The notes: a model not told the origin generated them from the letters alone. DNA of 64,000 bases from Microbacterium excoecariae (GCF_011326725.1 NZ_JAANCO010000002.1:62001-126000), one strand, 5' to 3'. Counted from the stretch's first letter, positions 44,004 to 54,113 are shown. Numbers and translations: made by a program.

Positions 44004-44009
44004 AGCATA
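44004..44009 (-). promoter_or_regulatory. -10 box of the rib operon
   Basis: TATGCT just upstream of the FMN riboswitch; the -35 region is poor. Confidence 0.45.
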
Positions 44010-44046
44010 ACGCCCCCCGCGACCCGGTATTCCCGCGGGCCGGTGC

Positions 44047-44595
44047 CTACGCGTCCCAGCGGGTCGGGGTGCGGCGATCGGTGGCGAGGAGGCCGGCAAT
44101 CCAGCCATCGAACGGCGGATCCCCGTGCAGGGCCTGGCGGCGGACGCCCTCGAACTGAAACCCGAGCTTCTGCGCCACCCGGGCCGACGCGTCATTGCCC
44201 ACGACGGCGTGCCACTCGAGGCGCCGCAGCCGCATCGGACCGAAAGCGAACTCCACCACGGCGCGCGCGGCCTCCGTGATGAGGCCGGCACCGCGCGCGG
44301 CGGGCGAGGCCCAGTACCCGAGCTCCGCCGCGCCGTTTGCGACGCGGTGCAGGCCCACCATGCCGGCGAGCGCGCGCTGCGAGTGGACCGCCCAGACCAG
44401 CTCCGTGCCGCTCTCCCAGCCCTCGACGACGGATCCGATAAACACCGCCGCGTCCTCGCGCGTGTACGGCGCGGGCACGGTGGTGAAGCGCTGAATCAGC
44501 GGATCCTGGCATGCCTCGTAGATCGCGTCGGCGTCGGCGGGCGCCGGGGCGGTGAGGAACAGGCGCGGGGTCCGAAGCGGGACGGGGTCACCCAC
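44047..44595 (-). CDS. GNAT acetyltransferase (RimJ/RimL-like)
   Basis: 182 residues. LRTPRLFLTAPAPADADAI is the typical opening of RimJ/RimL-type acetyltransferases; YWASPAARGAGLITEAARAV holds the acetyl-CoA loop, and RLEWHAVVGNDASARVAQKL the last conserved block. The GTG at 44595 overlaps the trpS stop by 8 nt. The protein or small-molecule target is unknown. Confidence 0.88.
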   Translation of the reverse strand: MGDPVPLRTPRLFLTAPAPADADAIYEACQDPLIQRFTTVPAPYTREDAAVFIGSVVEGWESGTELVWAVHSQRALAGMVGLHRVANGAAELGYWASPAARGAGLITEAARAVVEFAFGPMRLRRLEWHAVVGNDASARVAQKLGFQFEGVRRQALHGDPPFDGWIAGLLATDRRTPTRWDA

Positions 44596-45592
44596 GCCGC
44601 AGGAGACCCACGCGCTCGTACACGGCGGCGAGGGTCTCCTCGGCCGCCTCAGACGCGCGATCCGCGTTCTGTGCGAGGGCGCGGTCGAGCTCCGCCGGAT
44701 CCTCGAGCAGCTCAAGCGCGCGGGCGCGCACGGGCTCGAACTCGGCCACGACGACGTCGCGCAGGCCCTTCTTGAAGTCGCCGTACCCGCGGCCCGCGTA
44801 CTCGTCCTCGATCGACTCCACGGTGCGACCTGTGAGGGCCGCGTAGATCGTCAGGAGGTTCGCGACGCCCGGCTTCGCCTCGCGGTCGTAGCGCACCGTG
44901 CCGTCGTTGTCCGTGACGGCGCGCATGATCTTCTTCGCCGTGACGTTGATGTCGTCGAGCAGGTACAGCACGCCCGCCTGCGACTCCGCCGACTTCGACA
45001 TCTTCGACGTCGGGGCCTGGAGGTCGTAGATCCGCGCCGTCTCCTTCTGGATCACGGGATCCGGCACCTGGAAGGTCTCCCCGAAGCGCGAGTTGAAGCG
45101 CTCGGCGAGCGTGCGCGTCAGCTCGACATGCTGCTTCTGGTCGTCGCCGACCGGGACGACCTTCGTCTGGTACAGCAGGATGTCCGCCGCCATCAGGACC
45201 GGGTACGTGAACAGCCCCACGCTCGACGAGTCCGCGCCGTAGCGCTGGGACTTGTCCTTGAACTGCGTCATCCGCTGCGCCTCGCCGAAGCCCGTGAGGG
45301 TGGAAAGGATCCAGGCGAGCTCGGCGTGCGCGGGCACCTGCGACTGCACGTACAGGGTCGACTTGTCGGGCTCAATGCCCGCCGCGATGTACTGCGCGGC
45401 GGTGCGGCGCGTCTTGTCGCGCAGCTGCGCGGCGTCCTGCGGCACGGTGATCGCGTGCAGGTCCACGACCGCGAAGAACGCATCGTAGGCGTCCTGCATG
45501 TCGCGCCACTGCATGAGCGCCCCGATGTAGTTGCCGATCTGGAGAGAATCGGCCGAGGGCTGCATACCGGAGAAGAGACGTGCCTTGGTCAC
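44588..45592 (-). CDS. trpS: Tryptophanyl-tRNA synthetase
   Basis: 334-residue class I synthetase. The HIGH-type motif is DSLQIGNYIGAL and the KMSKS motif is TSKMSKS. FTYPVLMAADILLYQ is characteristic. It charges tRNA-Trp, whose gene lies at 2448-2520. The start is GTG 45592, 6 nt after a TAGAGT box, so the mRNA is probably leaderless. Confidence 0.98.
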   Translation of the reverse strand: MTKARLFSGMQPSADSLQIGNYIGALMQWRDMQDAYDAFFAVVDLHAITVPQDAAQLRDKTRRTAAQYIAAGIEPDKSTLYVQSQVPAHAELAWILSTLTGFGEAQRMTQFKDKSQRYGADSSSVGLFTYPVLMAADILLYQTKVVPVGDDQKQHVELTRTLAERFNSRFGETFQVPDPVIQKETARIYDLQAPTSKMSKSAESQAGVLYLLDDINVTAKKIMRAVTDNDGTVRYDREAKPGVANLLTIYAALTGRTVESIEDEYAGRGYGDFKKGLRDVVVAEFEPVRARALELLEDPAELDRALAQNADRASEAAEETLAAVYERVGLLRRG

Positions 45593-45598
45593 GCTTCC

Positions 45599-45604
45599 AC
45601 TCTA
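45599..45604 (-). promoter_or_regulatory. -10 box for leaderless trpS
   Basis: TAGAGT on the minus strand, 6 nt before the GTG start. Its first two bases on that strand belong to the tip of the neighbouring 163-bp inverted-repeat element. Confidence 0.5.
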
Positions 45605-45765
45605 GGGTGTGTCTCCCTCTTGGAGCCGCACCGAGCAAGGGTCCGAGTGCGTGCATCGCAAGGCGGACGAGGGAGGCGATGCGGAGCATCGTCGACCGAG
45701 GACAACGCCGCGAGGCGCGTGCTCGGGCCCTGCGCAGGAGGCGATCAGGAGGGAGACACGCCCTA
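45603..45765. mobile_element. 163-bp MITE-like element with terminal inverted repeats
   Basis: The ends are TAGGGTGTGTCTCCCTC (45603-45619) and, inverted, GAGGGAGACACGCCCTA (45749-45765): 16 of 17 match, and the match continues to about 20 bp with one more mismatch. The interior encodes nothing credible and holds a small palindrome CGATGC-GGA-GCATCG. The right end supplies the TAG stop of the Nudix/phosphatase gene, and the left end touches the -10 box of trpS. No clear target duplication beyond TA is seen. A non-autonomous transposon remnant is the simplest reading. Confidence 0.6.
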
Positions 45766-46734
45766 GGCGCTCGGGGCGTGGGTCTCGATCGCGATGATCC
45801 CGGATCCGTCCCGCGAGACGTGCGCCACCGTGAAGGAGCCCGTGCCGAGCGACGCGGCGGCGGCGAGCTCCCGCGGGTGCGCCGTTCCGGTCGCGGATCC
45901 GAGCAGCTCCATGACGCGCGGCAGGACCGGGCCGTGGGAGCAGAGCACGGCGGCCTTCTGCTTCGCGAGCCGCTTGTCGACGACGTCGGCCACCTCGTCG
46001 ACGCCGGCCTCCCAGGCGTCCTGGCTGAGGGCCTCGACCTCCTGGATCCGGCGCCCCGTCGCGCGCGCGAGCGGGCGCACGGTCTGCAGGCACCGGGTGG
46101 CGGGGGAGGCGAGGATCCGGCGGATCCCGAACGCGCCGAGCGGACCCACGGCGGCGCGCGCCTGCCGCTGCCCGCGGGCGGTGAGCACGCGCGCGGCGTC
46201 GGGCCCGTCCGTGTCGGAGCCGGAGACGGCCTGCCCGTGCCGCATAAGCACGAGCGGGAAGGTGCCGAGCCCGCCCGCGGCCACGAGGCGCTCGAAGTCG
46301 TCGAGGATCTGGTGGTCGGCGGGGTAGCTCAGCCGCTCGCGCGCCGCGCCGAGCGTCACCCAGGAGACCGCGTCGATCTCGCGGTTCGGGCGGAAGGTCG
46401 AGGCGCTCAACGCGGCCGGGGTCGTCTCGACGGCCCAGTAGCGCACGACCTTGTCGCGGCCCGACGGGATGCGGTACTCGACCGTGCCGAGCTCCGGCCC
46501 GAGCACGCCGCGGATCCCCGTCTCCTCGTGCAGCTCGCGCACGGCGGTCTCCGGCAGCGTCTCGCCGGGGTCGACCTTGCCCTTGGGGAAGGACGTGTCG
46601 CGGAACTTGCGCCGGTGCACGAGGAGGACGAGGAGCTCGCCGCCCTCGTGCCGCCACATCACGCCGCCCGCGGCGTACACGGTGTCCGTCGCGGCCTTCT
46701 TCGTCAGGACCGCGGATCCACCCCGGCGCGCCAT
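45763..46734 (-). CDS. Nudix hydrolase fused to histidine phosphatase (MutT1-like)
   Basis: 323 residues. The N-terminal Nudix domain has the full box GKVDPGETLPETAVRELHEE followed by TGI. The C-terminal histidine-phosphatase domain starts VLMRHGQAVSGSD (RHG catalytic motif) and has ASPATRCLQTV and LCSHGPVLP. This fusion is known from mycobacterial MutT1, which acts on 8-oxo-dGTP and diadenosine polyphosphates, and it is likewise next to ppk in mycobacteria. The ATG shares a base with the ppk stop. The TAG stop lies in the terminal repeat of the 163-bp element. Confidence 0.92.
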   Translation of the reverse strand: MARRGGSAVLTKKAATDTVYAAGGVMWRHEGGELLVLLVHRRKFRDTSFPKGKVDPGETLPETAVRELHEETGIRGVLGPELGTVEYRIPSGRDKVVRYWAVETTPAALSASTFRPNREIDAVSWVTLGAARERLSYPADHQILDDFERLVAAGGLGTFPLVLMRHGQAVSGSDTDGPDAARVLTARGQRQARAAVGPLGAFGIRRILASPATRCLQTVRPLARATGRRIQEVEALSQDAWEAGVDEVADVVDKRLAKQKAAVLCSHGPVLPRVMELLGSATGTAHPRELAAAASLGTGSFTVAHVSRDGSGIIAIETHAPSA

Positions 46735-48923
46735 CAGCGCCTCGTCTGCCGCACGCGGCGGCGTCGCTGGATGAGCTGCATCGTGCGGTCCTGCACGTCC
46801 ACGAGCGGGACGCCGGCCTCATCGAGGTGCTGGCGCGTCCACGACCCGCCCTCGCCGAGGTGCCACGTCGCGGCGGAGTCGTCCATCGCGAGGTCGAAGT
46901 AGTCGATGAGCTCCGACACGTGCTGCGGCCGCGTGACCTGGACGAGCGCCTCGACGCGGCGATCGAGGTTGCGGTGCATCATGTCGGCGCTGCCGATGTA
47001 GGCCTCGTCCGCGCCGTCGTTGTGGAACGCGAAGATGCGCGAGTGCTCGAGGTAGCGCCCGAGGACGCTGCGCACGCGGATGTTGTCGCTGACCCCCGGG
47101 AGATCCACGCGCAGGCTGCAGATGCCGCGGACCCACACGTCGACCTTCACACCCGCCATCGACGCGCGGTAGAGCGCGTCGATAATCTGCTCGTCGACCA
47201 TCGAGTTGACCTTGATGCGGACGTGGGCGGGGCGGCCCTCCTCGGCGACGCGGCGCTCGCGCTCGATGAGGCGCAGCAGGCCGTTGCGCAGGTGCAGGGG
47301 CGCCGTCAGAAGGCGCGAGAACTTCTTCTCGATCGCGTAGCCCGACAGCTCGTTGAACAGCCGCGTGACGTCGCGCCCGACGATCGGGTCGCACGTGAAC
47401 AGGCCCATGTCCTCGTAGATGCGGCTCGTCTTGGGGTTGTAGTTGCCCGTGCCGACGTGCGTGTAGTGGCGGAGCTGACCGTTCTCCTCGCGCACGACGG
47501 AGGCGATCTTGCAGTGGGTCTTCAGCCCGACGAGGCCGTACACGACGTGCACGCCAGACTTTTCGAGGATCCGCGCCCACTCGATGTTGTTCGCCTCGTC
47601 GAAGCGCGCCTTCACCTCGACGAGCGCGAGGACCTGCTTGCCGTTCTCGGCCGCGTCGATAAGGGCCTGCACGATGGGGCTGTCGCCCGAGGTGCGGTAC
47701 AGGGTCTGCTTGATCGCGAGGACCTGCGGATCCCGTGCCGCCTGCTCGAGGAACGCCTGGACGCTCGTCGCGAACGACTCGTACGGGTGGTGGACCAGCA
47801 CGTCGTGCTTGCGGATGGCCGCGAACATGTCGGCCTTCGTGTGCTTCGAGTCGCTGTCGGTCGGCTGGAAGGCGAGCGGCGTGACGGGGACGTGCTTGGC
47901 GTAGCGCAGGTCGGGGCGGTCGATACTCCCGAGCTGGAACAGCGCGCGCAGGTCGAGCGGCGCGGGCAGGCGGTAGACCTCCTGCTCCGAGATGTCGAGC
48001 TCCTCGAGCAGCAGCCCGAGCGTGACGTCGTCCATGTCCTGCGTGATTTCCAGGCGGATGGGCGGGCCGAAGCGGCGGCGCAGCAGCTCCTGCTCGAGCG
48101 CCTGAATGAGGTTCTCGGACTCGTCCTCCTCGATGACCACGTCCTCGTTCCGCGTGAGCCGGAACGCGTGGTGCTCGAGGATCTCCATGCCCGGGAACAG
48201 CTCGCCGAGGTTCTCCGCGATGAGCTCCTCGAGCGGCAGCAGGCGCACCCGCTCGCTGGCCGGATCCTTCTCCGGCACCCGCACGACGCGGGGGAGCATG
48301 GGCGGCACCTTGATGCGCGCGAACTCCTCGCGCCCCGTGCGCGCGTGGCGGATCCGCACGGCGAGGTTTAGCGACAGGCCCGAGATGTACGGGAACGGGT
48401 GGGCCGGATCCACCGCGAGCGGCATGAGGACGGGGAATACCTGCTGCTGGAAGTACTCGTAGAGGCCCGCGCGCTCGAGGTCGGAGAGGTCCTCCCACGT
48501 CGTGAACGCGATGCCCTCGTCCCCGAGCGCCGGCGCGAGGGCGTCGTGCCACACGGAGGCGTGGCGCTCCTGCAGGTCGTGGGCCTCGTGGCTGATCCAC
48601 TCGAGCACCCGCTGGGGCGTCGTGCCGATGTTGGTGGGGACCGCCAGGCCCGTGAGGATGCGGCGCTTGAGGCCCGCGACGCGGACCATGAAGAACTCGT
48701 CGAGGTTGCTCGCGAAGATCGCGAGGAAGTTCGTGCGCTCCAGCAGCGGCACGTTCGGGTCCTCGGCGAGCTCGAGCACGCGCTGGTTGAACGCGAGCCA
48801 GCTGAGCTCGCGGTCGATGTAGCGGTGGTCGGGGAGGTCGGATTCGTCGACCTCGATGAGCTCGTCGAAGTCGTCGTCTTCGGCGTCGCCCAGGCCGGTG
48901 TCGACGATCGTGGAGTCGGTCAT
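46734..48923 (-). CDS. ppk: Polyphosphate kinase 1
   Basis: 729 residues with the four PPK1 domains. The N-terminal domain has [18 protein letters not shown] and [20 protein letters not shown]. The catalytic part has [20 protein letters not shown] and the phosphorylated histidine region [12 protein letters not shown]. It makes polyphosphate from ATP. The linkage with MutT1-like and, nearby, phosphate regulators suits phosphate storage. ATG 48923 lies 7 nt after CAGGAT; ATG 48932 would add three residues. Confidence 0.96.
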   Translation of the reverse strand: MTDSTIVDTGLGDAEDDDFDELIEVDESDLPDHRYIDRELSWLAFNQRVLELAEDPNVPLLERTNFLAIFASNLDEFFMVRVAGLKRRILTGLAVPTNIGTTPQRVLEWISHEAHDLQERHASVWHDALAPALGDEGIAFTTWEDLSDLERAGLYEYFQQQVFPVLMPLAVDPAHPFPYISGLSLNLAVRIRHARTGREEFARIKVPPMLPRVVRVPEKDPASERVRLLPLEELIAENLGELFPGMEILEHHAFRLTRNEDVVIEEDESENLIQALEQELLRRRFGPPIRLEITQDMDDVTLGLLLEELDISEQEVYRLPAPLDLRALFQLGSIDRPDLRYAKHVPVTPLAFQPTDSDSKHTKADMFAAIRKHDVLVHHPYESFATSVQAFLEQAARDPQVLAIKQTLYRTSGDSPIVQALIDAAENGKQVLALVEVKARFDEANNIEWARILEKSGVHVVYGLVGLKTHCKIASVVREENGQLRHYTHVGTGNYNPKTSRIYEDMGLFTCDPIVGRDVTRLFNELSGYAIEKKFSRLLTAPLHLRNGLLRLIERERRVAEEGRPAHVRIKVNSMVDEQIIDALYRASMAGVKVDVWVRGICSLRVDLPGVSDNIRVRSVLGRYLEHSRIFAFHNDGADEAYIGSADMMHRNLDRRVEALVQVTRPQHVSELIDYFDLAMDDSAATWHLGEGGSWTRQHLDEAGVPLVDVQDRTMQLIQRRRRVRQTRR

Positions 48924-48977
48924 GCGTCCCATCCTGGCACCATCGGGGAACGTGCAGGTGAACGGATCCGCGCGGGG

Positions 48978-49691
48978 TCAGCGCTCGGCGCGGGGGGACC
49001 CCTCGCGCGGCCGCGCCGCGCCCGCCTGGTCCTCGTCGTAGACGTTGAAGCGGTAGCCGACGTTGCGGACGGTGCCGATGAGCTGGTCGAGGTCGCCGAG
49101 CTTGGCGCGCAGGCGGCGGACGTGCACGTCGACCGTGCGCGTGCCGCCGAAGTAGTCGTAGCCCCACACCTCGCTGAGCAGCTGCTCGCGCGTGAAGACG
49201 CGCGAGGGGTGCGTCGCGAAGAAGTGCAGGAGCTGGAACTCCTTGTAGGTCAGATCGAGCGGCTTGCCGTGCACCTTCGCCGAGTAAGACGACTCGTCGA
49301 TCGAGATGCCGGAGGTCTGAATCCGGGTTGACTGCGGCTCGTGGGCCTGCCGGCCGATCGCCAGGCGCACCCGGGCGTCGACCTCGGCCGGGCCCGCGCC
49401 CACGAGGATGACGTCGTCCACGCCCCAGTCGACCGACACGGCGGTGAGCCCGCCCTCGGTGATGACGAGGAGCAGCGGCGCGTCGAGGCCCGTGGTGGTG
49501 AGGATCTTGCAGAGCGATTTCGCGCTCACGAGGTCGCCCCGCGCGTCGACGAAGATGGCGTCGGCGTTCGGCGCGTTCACCAGCTGCGCCGGCTCGGCCG
49601 GAATCTGCCGCACGCGGTGGCTGAGGAGCTCGAGCGCGGGCAGAACGGGATCCGAGTCGGAGGACGAGCTGAGAACGAGGAGTTGGGCCAC
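48978..49691 (-). CDS. glnR: GlnR-type orphan OmpR-family regulator
   Basis: 237 residues. The receiver-like domain keeps GlnR hallmarks: [59 protein letters not shown] and the [13 protein letters not shown] linker, but lacks the usual acidic phosphorylation pocket. The winged helix is near-identical to GlnR ([33 protein letters not shown]). GlnR controls nitrogen assimilation in actinobacteria. No kinase is adjacent. The GTG start has AAAGGA 7 nt upstream. Confidence 0.88.
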   Translation of the reverse strand: MAQLLVLSSSSDSDPVLPALELLSHRVRQIPAEPAQLVNAPNADAIFVDARGDLVSAKSLCKILTTTGLDAPLLLVITEGGLTAVSVDWGVDDVILVGAGPAEVDARVRLAIGRQAHEPQSTRIQTSGISIDESSYSAKVHGKPLDLTYKEFQLLHFFATHPSRVFTREQLLSEVWGYDYFGGTRTVDVHVRRLRAKLGDLDQLIGTVRNVGYRFNVYDEDQAGAARPREGSPRAER

Positions 49692-49740
49692 GAGAACTTC
49701 CTTTCGGGCCGGCCGGGGGTCCGTGCCCTGCAGTGCCCCA

Positions 49741-49746
49741 ATAATA
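49741..49746 (-). promoter_or_regulatory. -10 box of glnR
   Basis: TATTAT on the minus strand, in an AT-rich island 50 nt before glnR; no clear -35 box. Confidence 0.4.
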
Positions 49747-49859
49747 GGGGAATTCTGAAAGGGGGCTGAGCGGGGCGGCGCGGTCGGCGCGTTCCGGGTG
49801 CGCCGGTCCGGCACAATGGGAGGGCCCCGCGCCCACGTGTGGGGCGGGAGAGGGGCGAC

Positions 49860-50201
49860 ATGGCGGACGCAGACACGCACGGCCCGGGCGGGCTGATCGG
49901 ACGCATCGCACGGAGCCAGGGGCTCCTCGTGCCCTGGGTGCTCGCCCTCGTGCTCGCACTCGCGGTCGCCTTCGTCGCGCCCGTTGGTGTGCGCTGGTCC
50001 TGGTACGGCGCGGCGGCCGGCGTCTGCCTCATCGTCGCGTTTGTCGTGCAGATCATCATCGGCCGGAGCGATGGGTTCCTTCTCCGGACGTCGACGGCAT
50101 CGCTCGGGAGCGTCCTCATCGTGGGTCTCGTCTCGCTGGTCGAGGCGCTGTTGACCGTCGTGGCGACGGGGCTGCAGACCTTCCCCGCCGCGGGCGCGTG
50201 A
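49860..50201 (+). CDS. Small membrane protein, unknown function
   Basis: 113 residues with three hydrophobic helices (about 22-42, 50-70, 82-104) joined by short basic loops ([10 protein letters not shown]). GAGAGGGG stands 4 nt before ATG 49860. No recognised domain. It lies divergent from glnR, with a CACAAT -10-like box at 49812-49817. Confidence 0.75.
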   Translation: MADADTHGPGGLIGRIARSQGLLVPWVLALVLALAVAFVAPVGVRWSWYGAAAGVCLIVAFVVQIIIGRSDGFLLRTSTASLGSVLIVGLVSLVEALLTVVATGLQTFPAAGA

Positions 50202-50210
50202 ACGGCGCGG

Positions 50211-50216
50211 TACACT
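50211..50216 (+). promoter_or_regulatory. -10 box for a leaderless small ORF
   Basis: TACACT, 6 nt before the ATG at 50223. Confidence 0.5.
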
Positions 50217-50222
50217 TCCCGC

Positions 50223-50357
50223 ATGCTCGAATTCCTCGCTGACGTCGACGTGTTCGCCCTCGAGATGTTCTTCGTGGGTCTGCTCGGTCTTGCGAGCCTC
50301 GCGATCGCGTTCGTGGGCGGCTCGGTCCTCGTCAACCTCTTCCGCGGCCAGAAGTAA
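50223..50357 (+). CDS. 44-residue single-span membrane microprotein
   Basis: ATG 50223 to TAA 50357. An acidic N-terminus ([15 protein letters not shown]) precedes one clear membrane helix (about 16-38: [18 protein letters not shown]), ending in LFRGQK. It lies 21 nt after the previous gene, with its own TACACT box 6 nt upstream. Third positions are GC-rich as in real genes, and no other frame is open here. The function is unknown. Confidence 0.7.
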   Translation: MLEFLADVDVFALEMFFVGLLGLASLAIAFVGGSVLVNLFRGQK

Positions 50358-50448
50358 CGCGCCGCCCGCCGCGCCGGACGCTCTCGGGGCGCCGGCGCGC
50401 CTCCGTGCCCGCCCGGATGTCGGCGGCGCCGGATACGCTGGAGGCACC

Positions 50449-51054
50449 ATGATCGAGATCCCCACCGACATCCCCGCCGACCTCGTTCCGCTGTCCTGGC
50501 TGGTCGGCGTGTGGGAGGGCACCGGCGTCATCGATTACCGCGCAGGCGAGACGCACTTCGAGGGCGAGTTCCACTACCGCGCGAGCTTCAGCCACGACGG
50601 CGGCCCGTACCTGAACTACGCGGCCACCGCGACGTTGCTCGGCGCGGACGGGCGCCCGGATCGCCCGCTCACGGCCGAGAGCGGCTTCTGGCGCGTCGCT
50701 CGCCCCGCGACGCCGGCGGCGCCGGGCCCCGGGCTGCTGCCCGCGACCGCGACGGAGGCGGCCCGCACGGCCGACGACGTGGAGGCGCTCCGGACGTCGG
50801 CGGGCGGGTTCCCGATCGAGGTCGTGCTCTCGCACTCCGACGGTGTGCAGGAGCTCTATGTCGGCGAGGTGTCCGGCCCGCGGATCGACATCGCCACCGA
50901 CGCCGTCGTGCGCACCGCGAGCGCACAGCCGTACGGTGCGGCCACGCGCCTGTACGGGCTCGTCGACGGCCACCTGCTCTGGGCGTGGGACATCGCGGCG
51001 CTCGGCGCCGAGCTCGCCTCGCACGCGTCCGCCCGCCTGGCGAAGGTCTCCTGA
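50449..51054 (+). CDS. FABP family/nitrobindin-like beta-barrel protein
   Basis: 201 residues of the nitrobindin-like (DUF1794) barrel family. The start of the barrel, [15 protein letters not shown], carries the GxWxGxG motif; [19 protein letters not shown] is a later conserved strand. Family members bind heme and react with NO or peroxynitrite. I did not find a clear heme-ligand histidine near the end ([13 protein letters not shown] is the nearest), so heme binding is uncertain. GGAGG stands 4 nt before ATG, and the stop shares a base with ygfZ. Confidence 0.85.
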   Translation: MIEIPTDIPADLVPLSWLVGVWEGTGVIDYRAGETHFEGEFHYRASFSHDGGPYLNYAATATLLGADGRPDRPLTAESGFWRVARPATPAAPGPGLLPATATEAARTADDVEALRTSAGGFPIEVVLSHSDGVQELYVGEVSGPRIDIATDAVVRTASAQPYGAATRLYGLVDGHLLWAWDIAALGAELASHASARLAKVS

Positions 51055-52157
51055 TGACCGGCGCGTTCGCCTCGCTGCCGGGCGTCGTCACGGACGACGA
51101 GGGCGTCATCCAGCACGCGGGCGGACCGTGGGCCGAGCAGCGCGCGCTCGCGGCCGGCCGGGCGGTCGTCCCGCGCGCGGACCGCGTGGTCATCGAGGTC
51201 GCGGGCCCGGATCGGCTGACCTGGCTCGACTCGATCACCTCCCAGGCCCTCGGTTCCCTCGCCGCGGGCGAGAGCACGGAGCTGCTCGTGCTCGACCCGC
51301 AGGGCCGCGTGGAGCACGCGGCCGCGGTCCTCGACGACGGCGCGTCGACCTGGCTGATCGCCGACCGCGGCGACGCCGCTGGCCTGGCGAAGTGGCTGAC
51401 CATGATGCGGTTCCGCGCCGCCGTGACGGTCGCCGTGCGCGACGACCTCGCGGTCGTGGGCGCGATGCGCGGCGGTGTGGCCGCCGACCGGCTCGTCGCG
51501 GCCGCGCTGCGCGGCCGCGAGCTACCCCTCGTGTGGGCCGACCCCTGGGGGCGCGTCTCGCCGGGCGGGTGGCAGTACGCCCGCGCCGAGGACCACCCCG
51601 GGGCCGACTACGCGTTCCTCGAGGCCCTCGTCGACGACGCCGGGGAGGCATCGCTCGTCGACCTCGACGTCGCCGGCGCGCTCGCCGCGGAGGCGTTGCG
51701 CATCGCCGCGTGGCGGCCGCGGTGGGCCGCCGAGGTCGACGAACGCTCGCTGCCGCACGAGAGTGACTGGCTGCGCTCCGCGGTGCACCTCGACAAGGGG
51801 TGCTACCGCGGTCAGGAGACCGTCGCCAAGGTGCACAACCTCGGCCATCCGCCGCGCCGCCTCGCGCTCCTGCACCTCGACGGATCCGAGAACGTCCTGC
51901 CCGAGCGCGGCGACGTCGTCCTCCTGGACGACGAGGAGGTGGGCCGTGTGACCTCAGCCGCGCACCACCACGAGCTGGGGCCGATCGCCCTCGCGATCCT
52001 CTCGCGCCGCGCCCCGGAGGAGGCCGCGCTCGTCGTGCGGCACGACGACGCGGCGATCGCCGCGGCGCAGGAGGTCATCGTGCCGGGCGACGCGGGCCGC
52101 ACGGCCGAGGTTCCTCGGCTGACGCGGCTGTCTCGTCGCCGCCCGGCCGAGTCGTAG
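51054..52157 (+). CDS. ygfZ: Folate-binding protein YgfZ
   Basis: 367-residue GcvT-like protein with the YgfZ signature KGCYRGQE (in HLDKGCYRGQETVAKVHN). IEVAGPDRLTWLDSITSQAL is the GcvT-like opening. In other bacteria YgfZ uses tetrahydrofolate to support repair or assembly of some Fe-S enzymes. Its coupling to the FABP-like gene (TGATG overlap) is common in actinobacteria. Confidence 0.94.
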   Translation: MTGAFASLPGVVTDDEGVIQHAGGPWAEQRALAAGRAVVPRADRVVIEVAGPDRLTWLDSITSQALGSLAAGESTELLVLDPQGRVEHAAAVLDDGASTWLIADRGDAAGLAKWLTMMRFRAAVTVAVRDDLAVVGAMRGGVAADRLVAAALRGRELPLVWADPWGRVSPGGWQYARAEDHPGADYAFLEALVDDAGEASLVDLDVAGALAAEALRIAAWRPRWAAEVDERSLPHESDWLRSAVHLDKGCYRGQETVAKVHNLGHPPRRLALLHLDGSENVLPERGDVVLLDDEEVGRVTSAAHHHELGPIALAILSRRAPEEAALVVRHDDAAIAAAQEVIVPGDAGRTAEVPRLTRLSRRRPAES

Positions 52158-52169
52158 GCCGCACGGGCC

Positions 52170-53276
52170 GTGTCGGAATCGGATCCGCTCACCCAGGTCA
52201 CGCCGGCGCGCTGGCACCACGGCTACCGTCCCCGCGCCGGCGTCGCCCGGCTCCGCGAGAGCTGGATCGCGATCGCGCAGATCGTTGTCGCCGCGTCGGC
52301 GGGGTACGCGCTCGCGCACCTCGTCTTGGGGCACGACACGCCGCTCCTCGCGGCGACCGTGACGATCTCGAGCCTCGGCCTCCTGCGCGACGCGCGCCCC
52401 GCGAAGGTCGCCCAGACGATCGCGGGCATGCTCACGGGCATCGCGATCTCGGAGCTGGCGCTGCTCGCCATGGGCCCGGGGTGGTGGCAGCTCGCCATCG
52501 TGCTGACGATCACCCTGATCGTCGGCCGCTTCGTGTCTCCCTCGCCGCAGTTCCCGCTGGCCGCGGCGGTGCAGGCGGCGATCGCGTTCATCCTCCCCGT
52601 CGGGGACTTCGCGGGGCTCCGGCTGCTCGACGGCGCGATCGGGGGAGCCACGGCGCTGATCGTCACGGCGCTCCTGCCGCGCAACCCGATGCGCGCGATC
52701 GCCCGCGACGCCCACGAGGTCTGGGGCGGCCTGGACCACGCCATGACGCGCGTCGTGCAGGGGCTCCGGCGCGGCGATCGCCTGCGGGCCGAGCGCGGCC
52801 TGGCGCTCGCGCGCGAGCTGCAGGCGCCGGTCACGGCGTGGGCGGCATCGCTCGAGTCCGGCCGCGCGATCTCGCGGGTGTCGCCGTTCCTCCGCACGAG
52901 GCGGCTCGAGCTCGCGCGGCTCGGGCGGATCCAGCAGGCCGCCGACCTGGCCACGCGCAACCTGCGCGTGCTCGCCCGCCGCGCGCACTACGCGGTCGAG
53001 GACGGCGCGCCGCGCGAGGGCCTCGCCGACCTCGTCGCGGAGGTGCAAGCCGCCGCCGCGCTCGTCGCGGGATGCGTGACGGATCCGGGCGCGGAGAGCC
53101 GCGCGCAGGAGGCTCTGCGCGCCATCGCGCGGCGGCTGGATCCGGCGTCCCTCGTGCCGCGCGCGCAGCTCGGCGATCAGAACGTCGTCACGTCGCTGCG
53201 CCCCATGGTCGTCGACCTGCTCGTCGCCGCGGGCGTCGAGCGGTCAGAGGCCGCGCACGAGCTCCCGCGCATCTGA
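52170..53276 (+). CDS. FUSC-family membrane protein
   Basis: 368 residues with about five to six hydrophobic helices in the first 170 residues ([37 protein letters not shown]) and a cytoplasmic, mainly helical second half. The pattern fits the FUSC (fusaric acid resistance-like) family with an ArAE-like membrane part. GTG start at 52170, 12 nt after ygfZ. A role in efflux of aromatic acids is a family-based guess. Confidence 0.8.
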   Translation: MSESDPLTQVTPARWHHGYRPRAGVARLRESWIAIAQIVVAASAGYALAHLVLGHDTPLLAATVTISSLGLLRDARPAKVAQTIAGMLTGIAISELALLAMGPGWWQLAIVLTITLIVGRFVSPSPQFPLAAAVQAAIAFILPVGDFAGLRLLDGAIGGATALIVTALLPRNPMRAIARDAHEVWGGLDHAMTRVVQGLRRGDRLRAERGLALARELQAPVTAWAASLESGRAISRVSPFLRTRRLELARLGRIQQAADLATRNLRVLARRAHYAVEDGAPREGLADLVAEVQAAAALVAGCVTDPGAESRAQEALRAIARRLDPASLVPRAQLGDQNVVTSLRPMVVDLLVAAGVERSEAAHELPRI

Positions 53277-53294
53277 GGCGCGCCCCGCCGCCAG

Positions 53295-53300
53295 TAGCAT
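53295..53300 (+). promoter_or_regulatory. -10 box of gpmA
   Basis: TAGCAT, 7 nt before the ATG at 53308; the short leader also contains GGGGAG. Confidence 0.45.
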
Positions 53301-53307
53301 GGGGAGC

Positions 53308-54054
53308 ATGACGCACACCCTGATCCTGCTCCGCCACGGGCAGAGCGAGTGGAACGAGAAGAACCTCTTCACCGGATGGGTCGATGTCCGGCTCACGGAG
53401 AAGGGGCGGGCCGAGGCTGCGCGCGGCGGCGAGCTGCTCGCCGAGGAGGGCGTCCTGCCCGACGTGCTGCACACGTCGCTCCTGAGCCGCGCGATCCAGA
53501 CCGCGAACATCGCGCTGGAGTCGGCCGACCGCCTCTGGGTCCCCACGAAGCGTTCGTGGCGGCTGAACGAGCGCCACTACGGCGCGCTCCAGGGCAAGGA
53601 CAAGGCCCAGACGCTCGCCGAGTTCGGCGAGGAGAAGTTCATGGAGTGGCGCCGGTCCTTCGACGTGCCGCCGCCCGAGATCGCGGCCGACAACGAGTTC
53701 GCCCAGACGAACGACCCCCGCTACGCGGGCATGGACGGCGAGATGCCGGCGACCGAGTCGCTCAAGCTCGTCATCGACCGCATGCTGCCGTACTGGGACA
53801 GCCAGATCGTCCCCGACCTTGCGGCCGGCAAGACCGTGCTCGTCGCGGCGCACGGCAACTCCCTGCGCGCGCTCGTGAAGCACCTCGACGGCATCAGCGA
53901 CGAGGACATCGCCGGCCTGAACATCCCGACCGGCATCCCGCTGGTCTACGAGCTCGACGAGGCGATGCGTCCCGTCGCCCCCGCGCGGTACCTCGACCCC
54001 GAGGCGGCGGCCGCCGGCGCCGCGGCCGTCGCGGCGCAGGGCTCGAAGAAGTAG
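53308..54054 (+). CDS. gpmA: 2,3-bisphosphoglycerate-dependent phosphoglycerate mutase
   Basis: 248 residues, the usual length. The phosphohistidine motif is [12 protein letters not shown], followed by [26 protein letters not shown] and [17 protein letters not shown]. It interconverts 3- and 2-phosphoglycerate in glycolysis and gluconeogenesis. Confidence 0.97.
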   Translation: MTHTLILLRHGQSEWNEKNLFTGWVDVRLTEKGRAEAARGGELLAEEGVLPDVLHTSLLSRAIQTANIALESADRLWVPTKRSWRLNERHYGALQGKDKAQTLAEFGEEKFMEWRRSFDVPPPEIAADNEFAQTNDPRYAGMDGEMPATESLKLVIDRMLPYWDSQIVPDLAAGKTVLVAAHGNSLRALVKHLDGISDEDIAGLNIPTGIPLVYELDEAMRPVAPARYLDPEAAAAGAAAVAAQGSKK

Positions 54055-54062
54055 CCTCAGCC

Positions 54063-54105
54063 ACGACGAAGGCCGCCCCGCGCATCGCGGGGCGGCCTTC
54101 GTCGT
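54063..54105. terminator. Bidirectional hairpin between gpmA and phoU
   Basis: Perfect 20-bp stem (54063-54082 with 54086-54105), loop CAT, between convergent genes; no T-tract. Confidence 0.75.
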
Positions 54106-54113
54106 GAAGCGGC

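Noticed and set aside
45609..45797. 62-codon open frame inside the 163-bp element
   Set aside because: Composition is random, there is no ribosome site, and part of it is terminal repeat.
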